Of a DNA stretch of 64,000 bases, positions 30,353 through 41,029 are shown piece by piece. A model generated the notes under the pieces. That model saw nothing but the letters and a program-made list of their open reading frames with translations. It was not told the origin of the DNA and did no database searches. The position numbers were made by a program, and so were the translations under genes. How positions within the stretch are numbered: the stretch's first letter is position 1; each line of letters starts with the position of its first letter. The stretch comes from Fulvia fulva (lineage: Eukaryota > Ascomycota > Dothideomycetes > Mycosphaerellales > Mycosphaerellaceae). The stretch is taken from the NCBI RefSeq assembly GCF_020509005.1, contig NC_063013.1, positions 5,766,001 through 5,830,000 of the forward strand, read 5' to 3'.

Positions 30353-31724
30353 CTACTTACGGTCAGAAAGCGAACGCTTGAGCATGCCGCAAAAGCTCTC
30401 AAACAGCGCCCACTCATGTCCCCTCAGCCATCGAACTTCGATCTGCTGATCTTTGCAGCTGATCTTCACCGCAAGAGCGACGAGGTGCTCTTCTTCGCTG
30501 TCCCTCTCCTTCTCATCAGTAGCCATCTTGGTAGCATCGTTATCGGACGAACCTATCTTCCTCTTTCTCCTTGCAGCTCGACTCCACACGTTCCCGATAC
30601 TCTCCACGACGCCCGCATCAAGCAACGCTCTCCATTGCCACTTGACTTCAAGGCCTTGCATCACCTCGTTGACTCTCTTTCCACACGCCTTCACATCTGC
30701 TCCAGGTACTTTGACAGTTTGAGCAGTAAGTTGTGGCAACACACTCAGCACCAACTCCCCGTGCCTCGCTACATCGTTCCTCGGCCTCAAATCGCCAAAA
30801 CTCCATGCCACCGCATATCGCTTGGTCCGGTGCCCAGGATGAAGCGAGGTAACCGCAAAATTGTTGATATCATGCTCCTTCAGCTTGGTGATGATCTGCT
30901 GCAATGATGAAAGTTTGCTGAGCATAGCCGTGTACCATTGCACTCTCTCGCGCAGGCGGAGACTTTCGTTCAGGATTCGAGTCACGAACCCGACATCGCC
31001 TCCAGGACATATCATTTCGTTCGAGGCGCCGGTAAGAACTGCTGATGGTGCTTCTTTGCCGTCCTCCGAGAGCTTTGCGGCTGATTCGAAATCAGATTGA
31101 GAGCTGTAGAAGGGTGGGTTGGTCATGACGAAGTCAAGCTCTTCTATCTTCAGAGAATCGAGAGGGAGGATAGAGCCATCGTTGTCGACTTGCTTGAGCT
31201 TAATCCGCGACTTCAGGCCGTTGCCTTGATTGTTCTTCTGTGCCCATGCGAGAGACTCCGCGTTGATGTCCGTCCCTGCCATTCGCCAGTTTTCACGCGT
31301 GGAGCAGGCAAGTAGGGCGTAGATGCATGATGCGCCGACTCCAATATCCAGGCCGAGGACCTCACGATCCGGATCGACGGCTTCTCTGTACTCTTCGTTG
31401 GTCGTGTCGAGAAGTTCTTGTATCCAGTGGACATAGTTCCATCGAACTGGCACGGGCGGGCAGAGCTTGTCGTCCGGCAGCTGTATTGAGAGATTGAAGT
31501 CGGTCTTGAGCAAGCTCTTGGTGAGTTGCCTGTGACCTTCGTCAGCACGCTTGAGGGCAAGGTAAGGTACACGTAGCAGAGGGACGTTACTGCACTATCT
31601 TTGTATCTTGGAAATTGATGAAGCCATCGCGCTTGCCGTGCTGCGAGATGATGGCGAAGTCAGGATCGCGTTTGGCCAAGTCATCAAAGTCCACATCGCG
31701 GTCGTAGTAAGGTAGGTTCTTCAT
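30353..31724 (-). CDS. METTL16-type RNA N6-adenosine methyltransferase
   Basis: Two exons; the first starts MKNLPYYDRDVDFDDLAKRD at 31724 and is joined by a 61-nt intron to QLTKSLLKTDFNL. The domain order matches METTL16/METT10D: VRWNYVHWIQELLD, the SAM site GLDIGVGASCIYALLA, GTDINAESLAWA, the catalytic DFVMTNPPFYSS (NPPF), and GGDVGFVTRILNES. Family members place m6A on U6 snRNA and regulate splicing of SAM-synthetase transcripts. The C-terminal 100 residues contain a Lys/Arg-rich acidic-basic linker (ARRKRKIGSSD) and a short folded end. The frame upstream of the first ATG is closed by TGA, so this start is well supported. It converges with the GLTP gene, with about 130 bases between stops. 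Confidence 0.9.
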
Positions 31725-31817
31725 CGCATTGTTCGGTTGGCAAGAATGAAATGTTCATGTTGTGATAAGGAAGCGTGTGAAGAGCATGAAGAAAATGGAG
31801 GCATGAAATCACTGGGA

Positions 31818-32165
31818 AGCTGGAGGAAAGCTCGGTTGAAGCACGCTCCGATACGCACAGGTGCCTTATGGTAGCTAGAGACACGAAAGTCGCGTGGTAA
31901 GTTCGCGTGCAGTCGAGATGGCGTCGAGCAACGGCTGCCTGAATTTTCCAATCATTCTCTTCTTGGGACATCCAGCAATGAGAAAGTCATGGGGACCTCG
32001 AGCGGCAGGGGAGCCTGACTGCACGACCGCGCTCCAACACGCACAAGTGCGTGAGAGTGGCTGAAGGCACACCAGCCGCTTAGTGAACTGGCGTGCAATG
32101 GAGAGACAGCGTGGAGCAGTGGTTGTGAACGTTGCAGTCTTTCGTTTTTGGGAGATCTAGCGCTC
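31818..32165. repeat. Diverged tandem duplication of about 186 bp
   Basis: Two noncoding segments, about 31818-31978 and 32004-32163, align with an offset of 186 bp. Anchor words shared in order are GCTCC-A-ACGCACA-GTGC, TCGCGTGCA/TGGCGTGCA, and GGGACATCCAGC/GGGAGATCTAGC. Identity by eye is roughly 60-70%. It lies upstream of the METTL16-type gene and downstream of eEF3. No open frame is shared, so it is an old duplication of noncoding sequence. Confidence 0.6.
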
Positions 32166-32332
32166 TATGCGCTGTCTAATCTAAACAACTAGGGAATCTT
32201 GAATTCATGCCGTAAACCGTAACCCAGCCTTTTTCGAAAGCAGAACGCCTAACCCATGCACAGCCCGCAAGTCGTACGCATACACATCATTAGTATGGTC
32301 ATAGCTATACGTGGCGAAGCGCGGCGAAGCGC

Positions 32333-35300
32333 CTAGTCATCCTCGTCAGAGAAAACCTCCTCACCGCGCTTGCGGCGGGCCATGCGGTCCTTCTTCTTCT
32401 TGCGCAGCTCAGCAGATGTGAGCTTCTTAGCCTTCTTCGTGGATTCGATCTTGTTGCCCATGGCATCAAACTTCTCCTCCTCGTCTTCATCGCCCTTCAG
32501 TCTGGGGCCGGCACCCTGACCTTGCACCCAGTTGTGGCCAGATGGGGTCATGCGGCCGTCCATGACTGCCCACACTTCCTCAGTGAGATCCTTGGTGAAC
32601 TCAGCGGAGTGAGTGATGATGATGACACCACCCTCGAAAGCCTTGATGGCCTTGGATAGAGCACCCAGCGAGTCACGGTCGAGGTAGTTGGTTGGCTCGT
32701 CAAGAACGATCAAGTGAGGACGTTGCCACGAGCAAGCGGCAAGCACGACCTTGACACGCTGACCACCGGAAAGACCCTTCATGCGGGAGTGAGAGACAAG
32801 CTCAGCATCCAGACCGAAGTTGGCGCAGTGCTGCTCAATCTCCTTTCGCACAAGAGGACGGAACTGTCCAGAGGCAAGAGCCTCCTTCTGGTCGACGTCG
32901 GCAACCATCTTCTGGTGAGATTGGATGAGCTCAGTGCGAGGAATCCAGGCGTTGTCTGCAGTCATCATGGGTGTCCACTTCTCGTTCTTCATGCCGATGT
33001 TGTCACCAAGAGCGAACGAACACTCGTACTCGTAGGAGTTCTTGAACTTTCTTCGCGAGTGCACGCCGATGACACGACGCTGCGAGCCTTCGATTCTGTA
33101 GATCTTGTCCATGGCCTTCTCATCCTCGTCGGTGACAATCTTGTTGGCACGGTCCATGGTCTCACGGTCCTCACCGGTCTGGAAACGCCACTGGATGTAC
33201 TCGGATGGAGTCTTCTCGAGGTGGTGATCGATGTGTGCGAAAGCGTGCTGCTTGATGTAGGCGATACGGATGTTCTCGTGTTGGTAGACATCACCAGCGG
33301 TTGGGATGAGCTCACCAGTCAGAACGTTGACAAGAGTGGACTTGCCAGCACCGTTTGGACCGATGACGGCAATACGGGATCCGAGCGAGCACTGGAAGGT
33401 GATGTCCTGAATCTGTGGCTTGGAGGTACCCTCGTACTGGAAGCTCATGTTGGTGACACGAACGATGGCCTTGGCCTTGGTCTTGACACCCTCGAGGAAA
33501 CCTGGCTCTGGGAACTTGAACTCCATCTCGGATGCACCGAGCTCGTAGTATGAACGTGCGGATGGCACGCGCTTGACGAACTCGCTGAGCTTACCGCGGT
33601 AGCGCTTCAGCTTGTACTTCTCGTAGTGGATGACGTGCTGGACAACGTTGTCGAGGAACTTGCTGTCGTGGGAGATGATGATGGATGTGCAGGGCGAGCT
33701 GGTGAGGTAGTCCTCGAGCCACTTGACGTTCTTCACGTCCAAGTGGTTGGTTGGCTCGTCAAGCAGGAGGATATCTGGCTTCTCGAACACAGCACGGGCG
33801 AGAGCAAGCTTCATCTTCCAGCCACCGGAAAGAGCGGTAATGGGTCCAGAAATCTGTGCGTCGACGAACCCGAATTCGATGAGCTGCGCGCGGATCTCGT
33901 CCTCAGTGAGGTTGAGGCCAGCCTCCTTAAGCTTCTTGGAGGTCCACTCGATGGTAGTCATCTCAGTGTCGGCAGAGTCTAAGTCGTGCTCAACGTACAC
34001 GGTCTTGACCTCGTCCTGCTTGGGGAAACCCTCGACCTGCTCGTTGTTGATGGCGCGCATGAGTGTGGTCTTGCCGGATCCGTTGGGGCCGAGCAGACCG
34101 TAACGCTGACCACGCTTGAGGCGGAGATGTGTCTGGTTGAGCAAGATCTTTGCACCGTATGCCAAGTTGAACGTGCAGTTGCACAGGTCCTCGCCCTCCT
34201 CCTCATCTGGCTCGACGGCATCTTCAGCTGCGGCACCTGGCGAGGCACGCTTGCGGAGCTGGTCGACAATGTCTGCAGTGTCTGCATCGCCAACAACGGT
34301 CTGAACGTATGGGCCGAGGCTTGTCATCCAGGTTGCGCTGTCAGCGTCCTTCTGGTCGACAAGCTGACCACCAATGGCAGCGATGTACTTGAGAAGAGCA
34401 TCGTTCTTCTCAGCGACCTCCTTGTGCTTGTAGCTCAAAACGTCCTTGAGCTTGCCGAGCACAGTCTCAACGTCGCCGTCGTGCGAAGCCTCTGGAATCT
34501 TGCCATCCACGACGTTACCGACGCGGGTAAGGGTGTCGAGACCCTGCTTGGTCTTCTCACGGGCTTCTGGGTCGGCGATGTTGTCGTAGTTGTAGGTGAG
34601 TCCAGGCATCAGCTTGGGCAAGAAAGAGGCCACAATGTTGGGGTCCTCGACCAGCTTGCACATGTTGTCGACAATGACTGCGGATTTACGCTTGATGGCA
34701 GTCTCACGCTCCTTGAGACCACGCTCGAGGAGTGGGACCATGATGGCCAGTGTTGGCTCGTGGACGTCGGTGACGAAGGTGGTGGCACCGAGCAAGTGAA
34801 CAGTCTCGGGGACGTTCTCTGGCTTGGCAATACACTTGATGAGCTCAGGAATGAAGCGGTCGATATCCTTGTTGACAATCAACTGACAAACCTTCTCCAT
34901 TGTGCCGTACGCCTTCTTCTTGATCTCTGGCTTGGTATCCCACATGGCTTCCGAGACGATTGGGATAAGGTCTGGTACCTGGTAGGCAAGCTGTGCTGGT
35001 GCGCTCTCGCAGAGAGCCTCGATGCACTCGAGATCGGTCATCTTTTCGGGCCACTTCTGGGCGTTGCGGATCGAGTCGATGAAGCATGGGATGAGGAGCT
35101 TGACGGCGTTGGGGTTGACGGCCTTGGTGATGGACAGTGCGGCGTCCTGTGCGGCGACCTTGACGGTGGCCATCTTGTCACCGACAGCGCTGAGGACGGC
35201 TGGGAAGATTTGGACCTGAGCACTGTTAGCCCGCTCTCGAGTGTAGTGACTTCGCAAATACGTACCAGAGCGGCCTCGACGGCAGAGCTGAGCTCTGCAT

Positions 35301-35541
35301 GCTTCGCGATAGTCGCAATCGCCTCCGCTGCGTTCTGTCGTACTTCCGCCTTCTTCTTGTCGGTGAGCTGCTTTCGAATCTGCGAAAATGAGGTCTCGAT
35401 GGCGGTCGACCCTTCCTTTGCTATCTCGCCATTTAGCAATGTGGCCAGCTCCTGGCTGGTGCCCTTGGCTTCGTCTGCGGTCTTTGCGACCGAGAGCTTG
35501 GACAACAACTCAGTGACGGCCTTGACCTCGGACTCAGGCAT
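32333..35541 (-). CDS. TEF3: Translation elongation factor 3 (ABC-F ATPase)
   Basis: Two exons with an intron of about 50 nt near 35218-35266; about 1050 residues. The N-terminal third is HEAT repeats (from [17 protein letters not shown]). The first ABC domain has [29 protein letters not shown] and [12 protein letters not shown]. The second has [27 protein letters not shown] and [12 protein letters not shown], with a chromodomain-type insertion between. A Lys/Arg-rich tail ([18 protein letters not shown]) ends the protein. eEF3 is specific to fungi and a few other lineages. It uses ATP to release E-site tRNA from the ribosome and is essential in yeast. Codon bias is extreme and creates a 536-codon frame on the other strand, which I reject. 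Confidence 0.97.
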
Positions 35542-36593
35542 GATGAATTTGGGACGTGTTGGTGTGTGTGAGAGGAAGAAACGAGGGGTGGCGTGAAGTG
35601 GTGGGCTTTTGTGCGCTCCTGCCGATTTTTCTTCGGGAGCGTCCGGTAGGAGAATTTATGTGGGGCAGCACTAAATACGCAAGTCGGCCAGTAAGCAAAG
35701 CGGCGGTGGTACTGTTTTTGTACACCGGTCGGTCGCGTCGGTGGCAGCGCGTGTCGTGGTTTTCCTCGAGCGATGTATTCTGGATGGAAGTGTTGTAAGA
35801 AGTGCGAAATACTTAAATGGCCCGTGCATTCTCATGCTGTCTCTTTTGAGGACAGTCACGTGACTGGCCGGCTTTCTTGGACCCTTGCCGACATTCATCG
35901 CGTAGCTTGCGATAGCAGTCTCAACAAATCGCTCTCGGTCTCGACTACCCGCTCACCGCTCTGTAGGAGGAGTCAGCCACTATTCTTGGGGATGGCAGCA
36001 GGCAAGTCATCCACGTTCTGCAGATACTTTGGAGACATGACCACCTCATGGCAGTATACAATGTCTATGTGCTAATCATCTTGTAACCGCGAGCTCTTCT
36101 TTCACGATCCTGGCCATGAACTTCCTCCACGCTCCACGTCGACAACGTTCCTGCCGGGGCCAATGTACACTCAACTGAAGAACGGTCGCGAACGGTCGTC
36201 CCAACGGTCAGAAGACGAGCACCTGCCGTTGCCGCGCTCGCCACGTTCGCGACACAAACATAAGCACTGTGGAGGCAGATCCACTTCCCCAGACGCACAG
36301 AGGCTGCATGAGACGCCAAGGTCTCATTTACGAGATCACCACTGGCCATGTCATCTTCCATACACATCTTCAGCCACCCAACCACTTCCGGCCACTGTCG
36401 CCGCACCGTGAACTTCGAAATTCTGCCAATGCACGAGCGTCCGCAACGTTGAACACTCGATCGCGCCTCGAGCGTACTCCATTGCCTTTCAACCGCCGAC
36501 CCGCTGCGCTGCTCTGGTGCCCTTCGAGCAATGCCTTGAACTTTGGGCTCATCTGGTTGGGTGAGACGACGAATCGTCAAAGGCGTTGAAGCT
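35542..36593. other. Intergenic region upstream of eEF3
   Basis: Promoter side of the eEF3 gene. A 195-codon minus-strand frame (36065-36652) overlaps the end of the next gene but has no motif or coding signature. Nothing else was recognised. Confidence 0.35.
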
Positions 36594-37183
36594 TCATGGC
36601 AACAGCCTGCGCAGCACTGCTCTCCGATATGACGCGCGAGCCTTTCTGGCATCTACGCGCTGCTGACGTTCTTCGTACACCTCCTGGGCTTCTTTGACTG
36701 TTGGAGCGTTGATGAAGAGGAAGAACTCGCAGCAATACCGGCAATACATTTCGCCACATCCCGCAGTCCGCTGAAATGGTTGGCTACAGATGGGGCACAG
36801 ATGCGAATCTTGCTCGATGAGAGTTTTGAGAGACTTCGCATCGGGTGGCTGATATTGCCTTAGCGCATTCTTGTACATCCAGTATTTTTTGCGCCAGACC
36901 TATATCGGGGCCATACTGCGTCGCACTGCGGGCACCCCATCTTGCAAGGATGCCTGACATCAAGTTGCGCAAGAAGCGCGTCGGACAAGCAATCCCGGCA
37001 GACCATGTTGTCGACGCTCAGAAGATGAGATCTGCATCTTGATGGAAGGTAGGCCCATTTCGTAAAGTCCGCACTTGGCTTATCCTCGCAGCAGTAAGCG
37101 CATTCGTACGATGTTGGCAGCGGTGGCTGTCGCAGTGCCAGTCTAGTGAGCTTGCACCAAGTACGATGTATCTTGGTCGCCAT
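36594..37183 (-). pseudogene. RBR-like RING/IBR gene with a frameshift
   Basis: Frame one (37183 downward) gives SYECAYCCEDKPSADF, then DNMVCRDCLSDALLAQLD and MGCPQCDAVWPRY, a RING1-like Cys pattern. The frame then ends at once. A neighbouring frame takes over near 36895-36912 and gives WRKKYWMYKNALRQYQPPDA, HLCPICSQPFQRTAGCGEMY and CRYCCEFFLF, an IBR/RING2-like half. No intron with usable borders joins the two, so a one-base deletion (or equivalent) is most likely. The intact plus-strand paralogue at 37736 has the same order without a break. There is also a shortfall of about 20 residues at the junction compared with the paralogue. The first in-frame ATG is at 37183. It may be a recent pseudogene or contain a sequencing error. 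Confidence 0.65.
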
Positions 37184-37735
37184 TTGATGCTTCGACTTGC
37201 AGAGTCCTGGAGCAAATATTGATCCTCGTCGCTTGCTTTGTGGAATAGGATTGTCGGCTGTGACGTGCTTCGAGGGAGCCTGTATTGGGTACACACCTGG
37301 TCGAAAGCAGCTGGCCGTGCTGAATCGTATCTGGGCTGGCTGTCCGGAGTGTTGATGTGTTGAGAGGCTATGGCTGAAGATACTCGGGGCCAGTTGAAGA
37401 GCTTTGCTACCGAGACTTATAATTTTGGTCCAAACGTTGGGGAGTGAAGTTGTAACACTGGTAATACAAGAGGAAATATCTCTCGTACAACCCTGAGGAC
37501 ATAAGGACGCAAGTTACTAGGTACCACACACATGCTTTGGTATCGGCTGACCGCTACTGGGCGCATGTTTGTGTGCCTAGCATTGCATTTACTGCTTCAG
37601 ATTTCCGGAAGGCTAGCTGCGTAAGCATTTTGCTGACCATCAGATACGTTCGACCCAGCAATACGTTGCGACTGACTCTGCAAGAAATTTATCCCTCGAT
37701 CTCACGACTTCCCGACAGCATCGAAAGCACCCGCG
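37184..37735. other. Region between the RBR paralogues
   Basis: Divergent intergenic sequence upstream of both paralogues. No motif was recognised. The minus-strand frame is open to about 37294, but only with a GTG start. Confidence 0.35.
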
Positions 37736-38410
37736 ATGGATTCCCAGATTACCAGTGCCACACGAAAGGCCAGAATCCTCCTGGCCCCTGTAAAGACCAT
37801 CACCAATATCTACCGGCAAATTGTGCCGGTATACGAATGCTCCCTTTGCATCGAGAAGAAATCGGCTAGACACTACTTACGAAAGCACATCCCGGAGTGC
37901 TGCACGGGTCACCTTGATATGAAGGATGACGAACGAATCTGCCGAAAATGTCTGTCCAAGTGGTTCGCCGTTCAGCTCAACAGCGTTTACGTCACAAAGA
38001 TAGGGTGTCCACGGTGTGCATCGCTATGGCCCTCCGGACACGTATTCAGATTACTGCCATCTGGAGACAGAAAGCTGTACCTGCAATACTTGCGGCGAGC
38101 CACTAAACCATACCCAGGGCACATGTACCATCCTCCTGACGCCGAATCACTGGCGACTATGATCAATCAACACCATCGGCTCTGCCCTGGCTGTGCACGA
38201 CCGTACGAGATCATGTCACCAGGCTGCGGTTACATGATATGCTCATCTTGTCATAGAGGCTTCTACTGGAAAAACACTTTTACGGTGATGGAAGCACATT
38301 TGAGACATCGTGCAAATATCAGCGCCTCTGGATACTCGAAGGGCGAAGTAACAAAGACCGTCCATGACTACGCCCAAGTCTTTGGAAGTCTCGGGAACAT
38401 CAAGAAGTGA
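37736..38410 (+). CDS. RBR-like (IBR) zinc-binding protein
   Basis: A single-exon 224-residue protein. Cys pattern: VYECSLCIEKKSARHY, ECCTGH, ERICRKCLSKWFAVQ, IGCPRCASLWP, then HRLCPGCARPYEIMSPGCGY with MICSSCHRGFYW. This is a compact RING-like unit followed by an IBR/RING2-like unit, as in the fungal-expanded group related to Ariadne-type E3 ligases. It lacks a long N-terminal domain. Whether it is catalytically active cannot be judged: a Cys at the RING2 position exists (MICSSC), but the context is divergent. It is a divergently transcribed paralogue of the frameshifted gene just upstream. Confidence 0.65.
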   Translation: MDSQITSATRKARILLAPVKTITNIYRQIVPVYECSLCIEKKSARHYLRKHIPECCTGHLDMKDDERICRKCLSKWFAVQLNSVYVTKIGCPRCASLWPSGHVFRLLPSGDRKLYLQYLRRATKPYPGHMYHPPDAESLATMINQHHRLCPGCARPYEIMSPGCGYMICSSCHRGFYWKNTFTVMEAHLRHRANISASGYSKGEVTKTVHDYAQVFGSLGNIKK

Positions 38411-38747
38411 CCGAGAAGTCATCCGGTATTGCAGAAAGGCAAGCTCACGGAAAGACTTCCGAGGCTGATGGGCAAATAACTACTTTGATAACGGGCTGAG
38501 GCATTGTGTTGTGACTGGCTGGCCATGAAGGAGCTTGGGGTATTCAGCCGAGCTCCGTTTGTCATCCAAAATTACGAAGTCAGAACTCGAGACACGCAGG
38601 GCACGGCTGTCACATGCTAATCTTGGATATTCCGCCCCACTACGCTGTGCTCCAGCGTAAGCTGTCCCCAGTCTTATTTGCATGCACTTCACAGACACTC
38701 AACATATTCCAAACCACCACAGACACTGATTACCAGCAACCGCCAGC
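38411..38747. other. Intergenic region, no gene seen
   Basis: Between two plus-strand genes; no motif was recognised. Confidence 0.3.
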
Positions 38748-39869
38748 ATGACAGCTACAGATTGGCCAGGATCCTTACTATCAGAACGACAGTCTGGGCT
38801 GTACCGGATGCAACGTGCTCTTGGTGTCAAGACCAGTGGTCGTGACCAGCGCACTCTCAATCGTAAGAACACCGGCATCATCAGCTGCACGATTCTAATC
38901 TATACAGTACGGCCCAAATTGGATCCGACCCGCCCGGTACCATTCGTCTCCGAGAAGGACGTCATCTTGGTTGCAGTAGACATCCACGTTCAAGGACCCC
39001 ACGATACGCCATCGTACATCGAGGTTGGGCTGTCAGCCCTCGACACGAGAGACTTAGCTGGGACTGTGCCTGGGTACGATGCTGCCAACTTCGCTGCCCG
39101 CATTACATCTGCCACCTATGTTGGGCACGACACTGCGATTAGCTTTCGTCCCAGTCTCGAAGGCGACTCGAGGCTCCCCGTTTGGATCTCGGGATGTCTG
39201 AGGAAAGAGGTCGCACACTGGCTTCACAGAACTTGTCATCGCATCGACGCTTCCGAGATCAAGATCCCACCCAGTGATTTCGCTGCAAACATTGTGCTGG
39301 CGACTCACGAGAAGCAAGAACAACTGGGGAAGCTCAGCCTCTTTGGGTGCGATCTCGAGCAGCAGTAAGTCTTTTGTATCCAGTGTTGCAACAAAGCAAG
39401 CGAATGCTGGCAGTTACGCGGTCCTTGATGTTCTGGATGTGCGAGAACTCCACCAGGCTTTCCGCGAACGGACATCATGGACACGTTATAGCAATGCGGA
39501 TGCTCACACCCCCGTATCTTTGGGTCTCGAGGAACTCACGGCAGAGTTGCGAATCACTGCGCCACAAGAGCGCCGATCTGCGCTCCTCTCGCCAAGCGAG
39601 CACATGTCGTCCTACAAGCAGCGCTGAAATGTGCCATCAACGATGCCGAGGACAACATACTTCCCTTGTCTACAGTTGTCTGCGATGGTGGAGATCTCCC
39701 TGGTCCCGTCGCATATGTGCGAACAGATCGAGAGCGTCTTAACCACACTCTGTCGATCAGGACCACCATGACTGCCAAAGAGATCCAAGAAGAAGTTGGC
39801 CCAGCTCACGAACGGCGGCTTCACTTCATGCTTGGGGTCAAGCTGATACTCCTCAAAGCGCTGCAGTAA
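38748..39869 (+). pseudogene. GFD2/YDR514C-like (RNase H-fold) gene with broken frame
   Basis: Exon 1 starts MTATDWPGSLLSERQSGLYR. A 48-nt intron (38863-38910) is consistent, and exon 2 gives EKDVILVAVDIHVQGP and YIEVGLSALDTRDL, the start of the GFD2/YDR514C RNase H-like domain (acidic VDIE/VDIH). A second intron near 39366 joins to YAVLDVLDVRELHQAF and SLGLEELTAELRI. Family members next have a conserved HNAGNDAxxTLxAL helix. Here the same frame runs into ITAPQERRSALLSP and a stop at 39625-39627. A neighbouring frame gives AHVVLQAALKCAINDAED and continues to TAA at 39867. The catalytic HN-x3-D is not present in either. The likely state is a frameshifted relic; less likely, an undetected exon. 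Confidence 0.55.
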
Positions 39870-39889
39870 AGGACTAGCCGATGCGCCTA

Positions 39890-40760
39890 TAGGCGCGCAG
39901 ACAGCACTACGCTTGCTCTGGAACCCATCTGATCCCCTCCACCAAGTTCCTCCTAAACAACTTTCCACCCTCCACAACCGGAAAACACCAATAATAGTGC
40001 GGAAACCCCTCAATAACATCCCGCCTCACCTCCACCCCAACATCCCTCAAAAGACCGTTCCGTCATCTCTAAAATACTCCAAGTCCGTATTGACCACATA
40101 CGTTCTAGGAAACCCCTTAAACCCCCCAGCCCCCAACGAGCAAGGAAACCACTCAGCCTCACTGCGTTCTGGTGGGACCAGCGGAAGGTGGTGTACGAGT
40201 CGTCGATGGGTGTTGGGAATGTTACGTATGGGCCTAGGCGGTAGGCGACCGAGATGACAATGCAGTTGTTCTCGAAGCAGACGGTGCGGCAGATGTGGTC
40301 TTCTGTGTCGAGGTTCCCGGCGTGCCAGCCGCCGCCGTGGAGGAAGACGAGGAAAGGAAGGCGGTGATTGTGACCATTGGTATAGGGAGGCGTGTAGATG
40401 CGGACCTCGATGTCGTCGTTGATCGCCTCGTCGCCTTGCAACATCAGATTAGCATCCAGCTTTCGGTATGCTCAATTTCACTACTTTCCGTTTACGTGCT
40501 TCGATTCCAGGATTTGTTTCCGGCAGTGCTTTGGACAACTGCACGAGCATACCATCGAAGAGCTTGGCTCTTTCTTCCGGGGTATCTGGAGAGGAGGTGG
40601 AGCTGCATCCATTCGGGGTCGTACGCAGCCATATTGGGTACCAAAACACAAGCGATCGAAGACAGCCTGGAGAGTGCGGGCAAATTCCTACCAAGAGCCA
40701 GTGGACGAACGAACATAAGAACAATGTCGCCCGAAGCTTCAATGCTCAGCTCGTCTACGC
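39890..40760 (-). pseudogene. Alpha/beta-hydrolase relic lacking the catalytic Ser region
   Basis: Three frames carry pieces of a hormone-sensitive-lipase-type hydrolase. The first (about 40600-40640) gives AAYDPEWMQLH. A second frame gives TPEERAKLFDGMLVQLSKAL and, after an intron with a clear branch point (GCTAAT), joins to GDEAINDDIEVRIYTPP and LVFLHGGGWHAGN (HGGGW oxyanion motif). The frame then reaches DDSYTTFRWSHQNA and changes again. A third frame gives GGFKGFPRTYVVNTDLEYF and later GFPHYYWCFPVVEGGKLF, the C-terminal catalytic Asp and His segments. About 100 residues normally containing GxSAGG are missing between the HQNA and GGFK pieces, so the enzyme cannot work. The C-terminal part also has a TGA and frame changes. 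Confidence 0.7.
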
Positions 40761-41029
40761 TAAATAGCGCTTGCCTAAAGAGGTAGGTGCCGACCCTCAA
40801 GCATTCCCACGCGAAGAAATATCACAGCCGAACAGCTGAATCACAGTGCATCTTCTGACATGTGGTGATGGCATGTGTATCGGACTTTTGAGCAGTTTGC
40901 ATTAGTCCACTTCGGTGGTATTAGCTCAACAGGTGCTATATGGGGTATTCTGGAAAGCAGTTCGTGACCTGCCCGCCCGCCGTCTTTCTCGCGGTGGCAA
41001 AACAAGCTCGCTTTTATTCGTCATGTCGT

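Noticed and set aside
33986..35596. 536-codon open frame on the plus strand opposite eEF3
   Set aside because: It is antisense to a gene with extreme codon bias. Long opposite-strand frames are a known effect of that bias, and the translation is a Leu/Val/Gly-rich run with no family motif.
36065..36652. 195-codon minus-strand frame overlapping the RBR relic end
   Set aside because: Arg/Ser/Ala-rich with no domain. It overlaps the identified RBR pieces in a different frame.
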